Shown here: piece by piece, positions 31,656 through 40,164 of the stretch
Layout of the letters: each line of letters starts with the position of its first letter
How positions within the stretch are numbered: the stretch's first letter is position 1
Source of the DNA: JAEUIG01 sp046349775
Lineage (GTDB): Bacteria; Planctomycetota; Planctomycetia; Planctomycetales; Planctomycetaceae
Direction: 5' to 3'
Length of the DNA: 46,270 bases
NCBI GenBank assembly: GCA_046349775.1
Contig: JAXMBS010000044.1
Span: 1-46,270 of the forward strand
Program-made: the position numbers and the translations under genes
The notes under the pieces: model-generated
Told to the model about the DNA's origin: nothing
Databases searched by the model: none
Seen by the model: only the letters and a program-made list of their open reading frames with translations

Positions 31656-32360
31656 AACGCAGCGTCTCCTTCCCTTGGGACTTGTTTCGCCGTCTGCACC
31701 GCCGGACGGACGGTGTCCGTCCGATGCTGGCATTGCGGTGTCTGGGTCCGGGGGTCTGACGCACGGTCCACACCGGGCGACGATCCCTTGACGGCGCAAC
31801 CAGGTTGAATTCCTTGTCTCACCGGGCCCCGGCAATCGCTCTCTCGCGGGCGACCGGTCCCATGCGGGGGACCGCTTCCGTTCGCACATCGCGCTCAGGC
31901 GCGCTGCTGCAAACAGACTGTATTCCGGGACTGGACCAATTCATCGTCCCGCGTCGGATGAGCGCTTGAATCTCTCAAGTCGTTATCCGCGTTAGCACTT
32001 GCGTCAAAAACGCGTTGGGTCGTAGCACCAGTAGCGGTTAGCTAAGCTGACCACGACTTTGATGCCGGTGCATCCGTTACGCGCCAAACTCTCGCAGAGA
32101 CTGAGCAAGCTGCGTGAAGACGTTCCGACGCGAACAGTCGGCGACGCCTGTGCCGATCGTGCCCGAGAATCGCTCGCGACGACCGTCAGCACCAGTGGGA
32201 TGCGGCTGGAGTGACTGCTGCACAAGCGCGAACACGACACGATCGGCAGATGTCGCCGAAAGTCATCCACTCGCTGCACGAGTCGAATGAGTCGGCGTTC
32301 CCGTCGATCGACGTCCGACGGCTTACGACATCCGGTCACGCGGCTCGCGGAGCGAGTCGA
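31656..32360. other. 705-nt gap between Cys-rich and isochorismatase/ThuA genes
   Basis: Both neighbours are on the minus strand. Near 31700-31722 the leader of the Cys-rich gene has a hairpin (CGGACGGAC and GTCCGTCCG). A possible promoter lies at 31980-32007. From 32040 to 32350 I see no gene: the best plus frame (ATG 32062, 50 codons) and minus frame (32004-32339) match nothing known. A degraded gene is possible. Confidence 0.4.
31980..32007 (-). promoter_or_regulatory. weak candidate promoter for the Cys-rich gene
   Basis: On the minus strand TTGACG (32002-32007) and TAACGA (31980-31985) are 16 bases apart. The -35 box is good, the -10 box poor. It would leave a leader of about 320 nt before ATG 31655. 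Confidence 0.25.
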
Positions 32361-34541
32361 CTACTTTGAGCGCGGCGAGTCACCCAACCGGTACCCCTTC
32401 CAGCGAGGGTTCTTCGGCTCGAACAGAATGTCTGGCGATGCGCCGTAGATTGCCGGCAGCGGCATTTTCGCGAACGATTGATCGTCCCCGCTGCGGGCCT
32501 GCCAGCGGCCCGTCAGCCAGATCGTCTTCGAACCATCACGCTTCTCGGCGCTGCGTGTGATCCGAACGCACAGGCCGCCGAAACCCGATCGACCATCGTT
32601 GACTTCCATCGCAATAGGATCTCGCGAGTGGACGACCAGTAAATTGACTTCGGCGATCTGGGATTCCCTGATCGTGAGACTCCAGCTCTGGTCATTACGG
32701 GAACCTGACGTGGGGTTAGCCAGGGCGACGCCATTCCACCACACGCGAGTGCTCATCGGCAGTCGCACCGAGACAACGGTGTCGAGACCACGCAACGAGT
32801 GCGGCACGCGAATTGTGCACCGATACCATTTCGCCGCCCTAACCGTTTTCCGCTCGGCCGGTTCGGTGATTACATTCGGGGACGCTTCAACGAGCTGCCA
32901 GTCTTCCGCCCGCCGCTCCAACTCCGCCGTCGTGACCGGCTCCGGCGGCTCAATCCCCGCCGCCCAGCACAGGCCATTCACCAGCATCCGCACGAAGGCC
33001 GGGTTGTCGAAGTCCGCCGGATGCCCAAGCGACGTGTAGAACGACTTGCCGCTGTCGGCGCGCGTGTACGTCCACGCGACCGGCTCGGCCGGAGCACTCT
33101 CGATCGAGCCGGTCATCAGCACCGTCGCCGAGTCCGCAATCGGCGACACCTGATACAGAGAACCGCCGGCGTCGAACTCCGCCGGTGCGACTCTGGACAA
33201 GATCGCGTGGTTCTTCTGCTCGGCCGCGATCTGAACGTGGCAGACCTTTTCGTTGCCATGGTGGTTCGTGTAATGCCCGCCCCAGACCTGGGCGTCAAAC
33301 TCCGGCCAGTCGGCGAGGCCCGCATCGGCCGGCTTGTCGCGCAGATGGAACGGATGGCTGGCCGTGCGGATGCCGACCATCGGCTTGCCCGAGTCCACAA
33401 ACCGGCGAAACCGGGCGAGCTGCTCCGGCGGCAGCGGGCGGCGACGCACGCTCACCAGCAGCACGTCCGCTTCGTCGATCGCCTCCGTTCCCGGGATACT
33501 GTTCCGCTCGGTCTCGCTGCCAAACAGCATCGTGATCCGGAACACTTTGCCGAGCTGGTCAGCGGCGAACTTCGGCAGTGTCTCCTCGGTTTTGTACTCG
33601 TCCTCGGCCGACACGATCACCAGATGCGGCCGCGTGTCGTTCTTGAACCGGAACGGTTTCCCACCGATGAGCTGGTCGCTGGTGATCGTCGGACAGACGT
33701 ACTTTTCGATGTGCTCGATGATCCGGTCGGTCCCAGTGAAGTGACTGACGTAGGGCCAGCTGGCGGGGTTGTACATCGTGTCGGTCATGTCGCGCAGCAG
33801 GACGACGCGCTTGCCATTCTTCGCCATCTGCCGCAGACCGAACGGCCGGCCCAGGACGCACATATTCGTATGCACCCCCGCGAGGATGACATGCGTGATC
33901 CCCTTCGCTTCCAGGATGCTCCAGACCTCGTCCCCCTTGTCGCTGATGTAGTCCTGCGGCTCAATCGCCACGAGATCGGACTGCTTCTTCCACGGCGCGC
34001 CGGGATTGCGGCCCATCGCCGTCAGCTTGGCCGCCCAATCCTTCGCTTCGGTCGGGTCGTCGTCCGCGCCGCCGTCGGACTGGTCCAGCGGATACGTCCC
34101 TTGTTCCTCCGGCGGAATCCGGCTGCACCAGTCCTGGATGTCAACCGGCAGGTTCTTCGACAGCGGCGTGTCGATCGCCCGCTGCCGTGCCGGATGATCA
34201 GGGTAGCTGTCCATGCAACTGCTGGGAGCATGGATGATCGTGACGCCGCGGCGGCGGGCTTCCTGGACGACTGCATTCAGCCGCGGGGCGAACTCCTCCT
34301 CGCGGCGCACGGCGTTGAGCGAGTGATGCAGGTCCCAGACGTCGCAGACAATCAGCGCGGTGTGCACCGGGTCCCACGATTCCGTCTCGGTGACGATGTG
34401 ATGCCGGCCGGACCCGGCGCTGGTCGGCACGCGCGAGCGGAGCGTGAATTGGAGGGCGTTCGGTGAGTTGTCGGCGTGTGTGAGCGCTACGAGCAATGAA
34501 CCGGTCAAAAACAACATTGCGTAGCGTGTGGCTGAACGCAT
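32361..34541 (-). CDS. isochorismatase-like / ThuA-like two-domain secreted protein
   Basis: A 726-residue exported protein with a signal peptide (residues 1-23). Residues about 50-290 form an isochorismatase/cysteine-hydrolase domain: HTALIVCDVWDLHHSLN with the catalytic Asp, and THVILAGVHTNMCVLGRPFGLRQM with the catalytic Cys in TNMC. Residues about 305-540 match the ThuA (trehalose-utilisation, glutamine amidotransferase-like) domain: RPHLVIVSAEDEYKTEETL, ADVLLVSVRRRPLPPEQLARFRRFVDSGKPMVGIRTASH, WGGHYTNHHG, TRADSGKSFYTSLGHPADFDNPAFVRMLVNGLCWAAG. The last 170 residues form a beta-rich carbohydrate-binding-like module. Intact frame, no operon partner. Function probably in extracytoplasmic sugar or amide metabolism; substrate unknown. 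Confidence 0.85.
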   Translation of the reverse strand: MRSATRYAMLFLTGSLLVALTHADNSPNALQFTLRSRVPTSAGSGRHHIVTETESWDPVHTALIVCDVWDLHHSLNAVRREEEFAPRLNAVVQEARRRGVTIIHAPSSCMDSYPDHPARQRAIDTPLSKNLPVDIQDWCSRIPPEEQGTYPLDQSDGGADDDPTEAKDWAAKLTAMGRNPGAPWKKQSDLVAIEPQDYISDKGDEVWSILEAKGITHVILAGVHTNMCVLGRPFGLRQMAKNGKRVVLLRDMTDTMYNPASWPYVSHFTGTDRIIEHIEKYVCPTITSDQLIGGKPFRFKNDTRPHLVIVSAEDEYKTEETLPKFAADQLGKVFRITMLFGSETERNSIPGTEAIDEADVLLVSVRRRPLPPEQLARFRRFVDSGKPMVGIRTASHPFHLRDKPADAGLADWPEFDAQVWGGHYTNHHGNEKVCHVQIAAEQKNHAILSRVAPAEFDAGGSLYQVSPIADSATVLMTGSIESAPAEPVAWTYTRADSGKSFYTSLGHPADFDNPAFVRMLVNGLCWAAGIEPPEPVTTAELERRAEDWQLVEASPNVITEPAERKTVRAAKWYRCTIRVPHSLRGLDTVVSVRLPMSTRVWWNGVALANPTSGSRNDQSWSLTIRESQIAEVNLLVVHSRDPIAMEVNDGRSGFGGLCVRITRSAEKRDGSKTIWLTGRWQARSGDDQSFAKMPLPAIYGASPDILFEPKNPRWKGYRLGDSPRSK

Positions 34542-34581
34542 GGCTGTGCCTCTGGACTTAGTCCACCGTGCTTCGCAAGAA

Positions 34582-34696
34582 AGAAAAACCGCTAATGAAC
34601 GCTAATCGGCGCTAATAGCGTACCAGCAAATCCGACTGCGTGTGCGCGCTCATCTGATTAGCGTTCATCAACGTTCATTAGCGGTTTCCTTTTCTT
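34582..34696. repeat. inverted repeat, CGCTAATGAACGCTAAT family
   Basis: AAGAAAAACCGCTAATGAACGC and GCTAATCGGCGCTAATAGCG (left, to 34620) mirror TGATTAGCGTTCATCAACG and TTCATTAGCGGTTTCC (right, 34655-34696). The gap lies between two minus-strand genes. A run of CTGAATGCTGAATGCTGAC words follows at 34697-34715. Confidence 0.85.
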
Positions 34697-34729
34697 CTGA
34701 ATGCTGAATGCTGACTGCCGACAGCTCCG

Positions 34730-35191
34730 TCAGTTCCGGATCTCGAAAATCACCTCCACCTCCACCGCGATGTTCCCCGGCAGCGAGCCCATCCCCACGG
34801 CACTGCGCGCGCCGACGCCGTCGTCGCCGAACACGTCGCGCAGCAGTTCGCTGAACCCGTTGATGACCTGCGGATGCCGTTTGAAGTCCGGCGCGGCGTT
34901 GACCATGCCGAGCGTCTTGATCGTCCGCACGATCCGGTCGAGCGAGCCGATCTGGGCCTTCAGCGTGGCGAGGATCGTCAGGCCGACCTGACGGGCGGCC
35001 AGTTTGCCTTGTTCTTCATCCAGGTCAACGCCGACCTTGCCGGTGATCAGGCTGCCGTCGGTGCGGATCGGTCCGTGGCCGGAGACGTACAGCACGTTGC
35101 CGACCTGCACGACCGGTTTGTAGACGCCGCCGGGCTTCGGGGCCGGGGGGAGTTCGAGTTTCAGTTCCTTAATGCGGGCTTCGGCAGACAT
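34730..35191 (-). CDS. RidA family protein (YjgF/YER057c/UK114)
   Basis: A 153-residue protein of the RidA superfamily, whose archetype hydrolyses reactive enamines/imines formed by PLP enzymes. Seen: VYKPVVQVGNVLYVSGHGPIRTDG, GKVGVDLDEEQGKLAARQVGLTILATLKAQIG, IVRTIKTLGMVNAAPDFKRHPQVINGFSELL and the closing GVGARSAVGMGSLPGNIAVEVEVIFEI, with the conserved Arg of the ARSAVG block present. It is longer than RidA itself (about 128 residues), matching the YjgF/chorismate-mutase-like subgroup, so deaminase activity is probable but not certain. The start ATG 35191 is family-typical. The frame is intact. Confidence 0.92.
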   Translation of the reverse strand: MSAEARIKELKLELPPAPKPGGVYKPVVQVGNVLYVSGHGPIRTDGSLITGKVGVDLDEEQGKLAARQVGLTILATLKAQIGSLDRIVRTIKTLGMVNAAPDFKRHPQVINGFSELLRDVFGDDGVGARSAVGMGSLPGNIAVEVEVIFEIRN

Positions 35192-35260
35192 AGGTGCTTG
35201 GTGGCCTGGTCGTTTGGTGGGTCAGTGTCGTCAGCGTACCGGATTGGAATTCGGCTGGAT

Positions 35261-35350
35261 GTCAATTGTCAATGGTCAATGGTTCATGGCGCAGCGTTGT
35301 ACGTGGTTGGCGATTTCGGAACCATTCACCATGAACAATTGACAATGGAC
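35261..35350. repeat. inverted repeat, CAATTGTCAATGGTCAATGG family
   Basis: GTCAATTGTCAATGGTCAATG then GTTCATGG (35261-35289) mirrors CCATTCACCATGAACAATTGACAATGGAC (35321-35350). It separates the divergent RidA and zinc-ribbon genes and shares its words with 26061 and 30425. Confidence 0.85.
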
Positions 35351-35470
35351 GGTTTTAACCATTCCCTATTCCCCCTAATATTGCCGCCACCACGCCGAAT
35401 GACCTGGCACGGGTCCCTGCGCCGCAGTGCCTGTCGCAAGATGCGATTCTTCCTCCGGGAGGGCTGACGA

Positions 35471-36595
35471 GTGGCGATCGAATTCTCCTGCCCCCATTGT
35501 GAGCACCAGCTGCGCACCGGGGACGACAAAGCCGGTCTGAGCGCCAAGTGTCCCGCCTGCGGCGAGATCATCTGGGTGCCGTACAGCACAGGTGCAACCG
35601 CCGCGTCCACTCCGCCGCCGACGCCCGGTTCGCCGCCGCCCATTGGAGGCATTCCGCTCGCGAGCGAAGTTTCTGCGGCCAGCGGCGATGAGCCGGCGCA
35701 GGCCGACCCCACTGCGGCCCAGGAGTCCACGGGCGAAATCCCGCGCCGGCGGCCGCAGCCGGAACTCGTCTGTCCCGGCTGCCAGGCCACGAACGATGCA
35801 ACGGCCGAGCGCTGCCGGTACTGCGGAACATCTCTGGAGGGGGTGCACCCGGTCGATTACGAACCGCCGCCGCTGCCGGCGTTCGATGTCGGCGAGATCA
35901 TGAACACGGCGTGGAAACTTTACACGCAGGAACTGGGAGTGATGCTGGGTGCGACGGTCGTGATGACGTTTCTACCGCTGGTTGTCATTCTGCCGCTCAT
36001 TATTGCGGGAGTGATTGCTGCGGCCGCGCTCAAAGATGATGCGCCGATTGCAATTATCCCGCTGATCGTCATCGCCATTCCGTTGCTGTTCGTGCTTTCC
36101 TCGGCACTCACGCTGGGCTACACGAAGCTGTACCTCAACATCGCGCGCGGGGACCCGCGTGCATTCAGCGACTTATTCTGGGGATTCATGCAGGAGGGAC
36201 GGCCGCTGATTCCGGCCGCGATGCTGGTCACGCTGACCGCCGGCGTGCTGATCTTCTTTGGAGGGCTGTTGTGTTGTGCACCGGGGCTACTGGTCATGCT
36301 CTGTTGGTGGCCAGCACTGCCGATGCTTGTCGACCGTCGCATCACCGGATCGGACACGATCGGTCAAACGTACGAACTGGCCAAGCGCGAACTGGGCGCT
36401 GTCCTGGGCCTCGGCGCGATCGCCGCAGGGGTCCAGGTCGCGGCACAAATGATTCCTTACCTGAACGCGATTCTGATCTTGTTCGCATTGCCGCTCTCGC
36501 AACTGCTGACCGCTGTCGGCTACCTCCGGCTGACACGGCAACCCACTGTCCAGGAGCGCTGGAAAGCGACCGCTCAGCCCTCGGCGACAACGTAA
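35471..36595 (+). CDS. zinc-ribbon and multi-pass membrane protein
   Basis: A 374-residue protein from GTG 35471, with GGGAGGG 8 bases upstream. Two zinc ribbons: CPHCEHQLRTGDDKAGLSAKCPACG (residues 7-31) and CPGCQATNDATAERCRYCG (about 100-118), joined by a Pro/Ala-rich linker. The C-terminal half has about five to six hydrophobic spans (VMLGATVVMTFLPLVVILPLIIAGVIAAAAL, IAIIPLIVIAIPLLFVLSSALTLGY, AAMLVTLTAGVLIFFGGLLCCAPGLLVML, and others), similar to glycerophosphoryl diester phosphodiesterase membrane-domain-like (DUF7847-type) integral proteins; the assignment is tentative. No catalytic motif is seen. It is followed by ruvB after 132 bases. Confidence 0.75.
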   Translation: MAIEFSCPHCEHQLRTGDDKAGLSAKCPACGEIIWVPYSTGATAASTPPPTPGSPPPIGGIPLASEVSAASGDEPAQADPTAAQESTGEIPRRRPQPELVCPGCQATNDATAERCRYCGTSLEGVHPVDYEPPPLPAFDVGEIMNTAWKLYTQELGVMLGATVVMTFLPLVVILPLIIAGVIAAAALKDDAPIAIIPLIVIAIPLLFVLSSALTLGYTKLYLNIARGDPRAFSDLFWGFMQEGRPLIPAAMLVTLTAGVLIFFGGLLCCAPGLLVMLCWWPALPMLVDRRITGSDTIGQTYELAKRELGAVLGLGAIAAGVQVAAQMIPYLNAILILFALPLSQLLTAVGYLRLTRQPTVQERWKATAQPSATT

Positions 36596-36727
36596 GTCCG
36601 ATAGACCGGTGTGCGTGCGCCCAGTATGCTGTGGGCGCGTTGCGGTGGCGAACCGCCGGGTCTACCTCGGCGGGACGACGGCGGGGCTGAACCCCGCCGC
36701 TCGCGGTGCGCGCACGAGGGATCGCCG

Positions 36728-37864
36728 ATGCCGAGGGAGCGTGTCATCCAGGGAGAAATGCCGGATCCGGACGACGATGGTGCGCCGAACGGTACTGGCG
36801 GAGCCAGTGGCACCCACGGGACTGCTGGGCAAGCCGGCAGTGGCACCCCACCCGATCCGCCGACCGCGGGTATGCGGCCCTTCGACTCCGACGACGATCG
36901 CTTTGACGAAGCCCTGCGTCCGCAGCGGCTGGATCAGGTCGTCGGTCAGCGTAAGGTCGTCGAGCGCGTGCGTGTGATGCTCGACGCCAATCGCAAGCGC
37001 GGCGACACGCTGGGGCACATTCTGTTCGACGGTCCCCCGGGCATCGGCAAAACGACGCTGGCAACGGTGATTCCGCGCGAGCTGGGGGTCGACGTGCAGA
37101 TCGCCGCCGGGCCGGCGCTCACCGCTCCGAAAGACCTGCTGCCGTATCTCACGAACGCATCCGAGAACTCGGTCCTGTTCATCGACGAGATTCACCGGCT
37201 GCCGGCGGCCGTCGAGGAGTTTCTGTATCCGGCGATGGAGGACTTCCGCGTCGATATCGCCCTCGGCGAAGGGCTGAACGCGCGGACGATCAACATGCAG
37301 CTCAAGCCGTTCACAGTGATCGGCGCCACGACCCGCGCAGGCATGCTGACCGCGCCGATGCGCGACCGGTTCGTCTACCGCGAGCACCTCGACTTCTACG
37401 AACTGGAAGACCTGATCGAGCTCGTCACGCGGAACGCCCGCAAGCTCCGCAGCGAGATCACCGACGACGCCGCGCATGAAGTCGCCCGCCGCAGCCAGGG
37501 GACGCCGCGGAAGGCGAATAACGTCCTGATCCGCACGCGCGACTACGCCACGCTGCAGCATGCGGAGGGGAAGATCACGACCGAGATCGCCCGTGGGGCA
37601 CTCGACCTGCTGGAGATCGATGCCTTGGGCCTGGAGCGTCAGGACCGGCGCTATCTGGAAACGCTGATCGACGTCTTCGGCGGCGGGCCGGCGGGTGTGC
37701 AGGCAATCGCCCATAGCATGAGCCAACCGAGCGACACGCTCGAGGATGACATTGAGCCGTTTCTCTTGCGCAGCGGACTGATTAAGCGGACGCCGCGGGG
37801 CAGGGTGGTGAATGATGCGGCGTACGAGCATTTGGGTCGGCGGGTCAGTCGCTGGAAACATTGA
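36728..37864 (+). CDS. ruvB: Holliday junction DNA helicase RuvB, extended N-terminus
   Basis: RuvB is the AAA+ motor that drives branch migration with RuvA. The ATG at 36728 has GAGGGA about 7 bases upstream and gives 378 residues. Seen: LRPQRLDQVVGQRKVVERV, Walker A FDGPPGIGKTTLA (Lys near residue 108), LFIDEIHRLPAAVEEFLYPAMEDFR (Walker B), IGATTRAGMLTAPMRDRF and the C-terminal winged helix (RTPRGRVVNDAAYEHLG). The first 60 residues form an unusual Asp/Gly/Thr/Pro-rich extension; part of it is encoded by a palindromic repeat (36803-36849). No ruvA or ruvC lies beside it. The frame is intact. Confidence 0.96.
   Translation: MPRERVIQGEMPDPDDDGAPNGTGGASGTHGTAGQAGSGTPPDPPTAGMRPFDSDDDRFDEALRPQRLDQVVGQRKVVERVRVMLDANRKRGDTLGHILFDGPPGIGKTTLATVIPRELGVDVQIAAGPALTAPKDLLPYLTNASENSVLFIDEIHRLPAAVEEFLYPAMEDFRVDIALGEGLNARTINMQLKPFTVIGATTRAGMLTAPMRDRFVYREHLDFYELEDLIELVTRNARKLRSEITDDAAHEVARRSQGTPRKANNVLIRTRDYATLQHAEGKITTEIARGALDLLEIDALGLERQDRRYLETLIDVFGGGPAGVQAIAHSMSQPSDTLEDDIEPFLLRSGLIKRTPRGRVVNDAAYEHLGRRVSRWKH
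36803..36849. repeat. palindromic repeat inside the ruvB coding region
   Basis: GCCAGTGGCACCC, then GACTGCTGGGCAAGCCGGCAGT, then GGCACCCC form a repeat whose centre is self-complementary (CTGCTGG...CCGGCAG) and whose outer words GCAGTGGCACCC/GCCAGTGGCACCC are direct copies. It is read in frame as ASGTHGTAGQAGSGTP in the RuvB N-terminal extension. Confidence 0.7.
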
Positions 37865-37974
37865 GGGTTTAGCGTTGAGCGTTTTGGCGCGGGCGCTCCG
37901 TTTAGCCGCGACTCGCAGAGGAGCGCGAACGGAAACAAATCCAACGCTTCTTTCCGTGCGTGCGTAGTGTGGAC

Positions 37975-39102
37975 ATGTCCGTCCCCGAATCGTCGACGCT
38001 GCCAACCTCTCCAGGCTCAAAGCCGCCGCGCCGCAGTCGGCGGCGCATTTCGGCCTTGCTGGTGCTGCTGGCACTGACAACGGGCATGCTGTGGTTCGTG
38101 TTGCAGCCGGGGCCCGATGAAGCGGACTTTCACGGCCGGGTGCTGACGGGATACGTCGGTCCGAAGTGGGTCGAGTCAATCGTCAAGAGCCTGCCGGGGG
38201 CCGCGGGACGGACACTGTTCCGTGAATACACGGTCATGTTCACAATGCCGGACAACAAGGACGCCGACCTGGCCGGCCTCGCGAAGATGCGCCACCTCGT
38301 CGGTGTCGCGATCAGCAACACGCAGATTACCGACGCCGGGTTGGCGCACCTTTCTGATTGCGACGACCTGCGGACGGTCTCACTCGTCAGTTGCCCGCAC
38401 CTTTCAGATGCGGGGCTGCAGCATCTCCTGTCGCTCCGCGGGCTGACGCAACTCGATCTCATCGCCACGCCGATCACCGACAACGGACTGCAGACCGTCG
38501 CCGAGCTCACGCAAGTGCAGTCCCTCAATCTCGACAGCACGCGGATTACCGATGCCGGCCTCGCCCGGCTGGCCGGACTGCAATCGCTGACCCAATTGGG
38601 CCTGCGTGACACCGCCATCAGCGATGCCGGACTGGCACACCTGTCGGGATTAACCAGCCTGTACTCTTTGAATCTTGCGAATACCCGAATTCGAGGGACG
38701 GGACTGGAGCAACTGGCAGCTCTAAGCGAGTTGGAATCGCTCTCACTGAGCCGCAGCGACATGTACGGACGATGCCCTCAAATATGTGGGTTCGCTCAAG
38801 GGGCTGCGGCGACTCGACCTGTCGCAAACGGCGATCACCGATGCCGGCCTCGCGCATCTCGCGGATCGCGGCTCACGTATCTAAACCTGAACCAGACGCA
38901 GATCGGCGACACCGGCCTGGCGCATCTGGCAAAGCTGCTGATTACGTCCCTGCATCTATCACTTACGAAAATCACCGACAACGGCGGCTTCGCTCGCCCA
39001 GATGCCGCTGGCCGAAGTCTGGTGATCGTGGACACGGCCGTGACGGTCGGAGGGGTCGCCAAACTGCGAGCAGCTCGGCCGGGACTGGAGATCGGCTATT
39101 GA
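37975..39102 (+). CDS. membrane-anchored leucine-rich-repeat protein 1, compensating frame slips
   Basis: A protein of about 375 residues: a short basic head, one transmembrane segment (about residues 25-43, ISALLVLLALTTGMLWFVL), then about ten leucine-rich repeats of the ITDAGLAHLSxLxxLxxLxLxxT type (for example NTQITDAGLAHLSDCDDLRTV, DSTRITDAGLARLAGLQSLTQL). Between about 38764 and 38868 the frame slips and returns; the alternative frame reads TDDALKYVGSLKGLRRLDLSQTAITDAGLAHLA, restoring perfect repeats. A second slip lies near 38982-39015. Such LRR proteins are common in planctomycetes; binding partners are unknown. A sister gene starts 12 bases after its stop. Confidence 0.85.
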   Translation: MSVPESSTLPTSPGSKPPRRSRRRISALLVLLALTTGMLWFVLQPGPDEADFHGRVLTGYVGPKWVESIVKSLPGAAGRTLFREYTVMFTMPDNKDADLAGLAKMRHLVGVAISNTQITDAGLAHLSDCDDLRTVSLVSCPHLSDAGLQHLLSLRGLTQLDLIATPITDNGLQTVAELTQVQSLNLDSTRITDAGLARLAGLQSLTQLGLRDTAISDAGLAHLSGLTSLYSLNLANTRIRGTGLEQLAALSELESLSLSRSDMYGRCPQICGFAQGAAATRPVANGDHRCRPRASRGSRLTYLNLNQTQIGDTGLAHLAKLLITSLHLSLTKITDNGGFARPDAAGRSLVIVDTAVTVGGVAKLRAARPGLEIGY

Positions 39103-39114
39103 GAGGATCGACGA

Positions 39115-40008
39115 GTGTCCAGTGACGAACGGAGAGCGGCGGCTGATCAAGAACGCACGACGAACTCGTCGCATCCAAGCCGCTGGCGGCGTTGGTTGCT
39201 GCTGCTCATGTGCGGGACGCTGTGCGTGGCGACGTGTATCGTGGTCGCTGCGTATCGCGCCCAGATCCGCCGGGCGAAGGTTGCAGATGAAGTTCTCAAA
39301 GCGGGTGGTTATGCCGAGCAGCCGAAATCGCTGCTCGATACCTTTCGGTTCGTGCGCAGCCAGGGTCACTTTCCAACCCGCCAATCGTATGTAATGCTGA
39401 AAAGAGCCACCTTTGATAATGACTGGATTCGTCGCCACGACTATCTGCGAGATTTCGAGATCCGTCTTCTGGAATGCACTTCGATCACCGGCGATGATCT
39501 CGCAAAACTGATCGATGCCCACCCGCTGGAAGCATTCGACACAGATGACATCGAATTGACGCCGGAAGTCCTGCGCGCGATTCGCGACAACACAACGCTG
39601 ACGCAGATCACTCTCGGAGACTCCCGGTACGGCGACGAACAATTCGCGGAATTCCCCCTGGAACGGATGAAGCACGTGCACCTGGCACGGACCGGCGTGA
39701 CGCCGAAGGGAGTCCTCCAGGTGCGGCGTTGTCCGCATCTCAAGTCACTCAGCCTGGATGGCTCTCAACTCACCGACGAGGTCGCGGCGGTTCTGCAATC
39801 GTTCGGCACGATCACGGATCTGCATCTGGTCGGCCACGAGATCGACGACAAAAGTCTTCAGTCGCTGCATGACGTGACGACGCTCAGGAACGTGTACCTC
39901 TGGGACACCACAACGACGCCGGAGGGACGTGCCACGTTGGCCACGTTCCTGCCGAACTGTCGGATTCGGACGGGAACTGAAGCTGATGGGCTCGACGATC
40001 CCGATTAG
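39115..40008 (+). CDS. membrane-anchored leucine-rich-repeat-like protein 2
   Basis: A 297-residue protein from GTG 39115, with GAGAGG about 8 bases upstream. One transmembrane segment (residues about 27-45, WLLLLMCGTLCVATCIVVAAY) is followed by degenerate repeats recognisable in HLARTGVTPKGVLQVRRCPHLKSLSLDGSQLTDEV and LHLVGHEIDDKSLQSLHDVTTLRNVYLWDTTTTPEG, which align to the LRR pattern of the preceding gene; the N-terminal 100 residues are not repetitive. The frame is intact. The 12-base gap and matching topology suggest co-transcription and perhaps a gene duplication followed by divergence. Confidence 0.75.
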   Translation: MSSDERRAAADQERTTNSSHPSRWRRWLLLLMCGTLCVATCIVVAAYRAQIRRAKVADEVLKAGGYAEQPKSLLDTFRFVRSQGHFPTRQSYVMLKRATFDNDWIRRHDYLRDFEIRLLECTSITGDDLAKLIDAHPLEAFDTDDIELTPEVLRAIRDNTTLTQITLGDSRYGDEQFAEFPLERMKHVHLARTGVTPKGVLQVRRCPHLKSLSLDGSQLTDEVAAVLQSFGTITDLHLVGHEIDDKSLQSLHDVTTLRNVYLWDTTTTPEGRATLATFLPNCRIRTGTEADGLDDPD

Positions 40009-40164
40009 GTTCGACGATCGCCAGAGGCAGCCGGCCCACCGAACTGACCTTTGCGAAATCCCGCGTTTTTTCTAGAAAACGCGACCATCGGCCGGATCCC
40101 GGCTGTCGTTTTGCAGCCGCGGACCGGGCGACATAACCCTCGGCCGCCACGGCATTTAGCACCC

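Noticed and set aside
32799..34466. A 555-codon plus-strand frame opposite the isochorismatase/ThuA gene
   Set aside because: Arg/Val/His-rich shadow; the minus-strand frame has a signal peptide and two domains.
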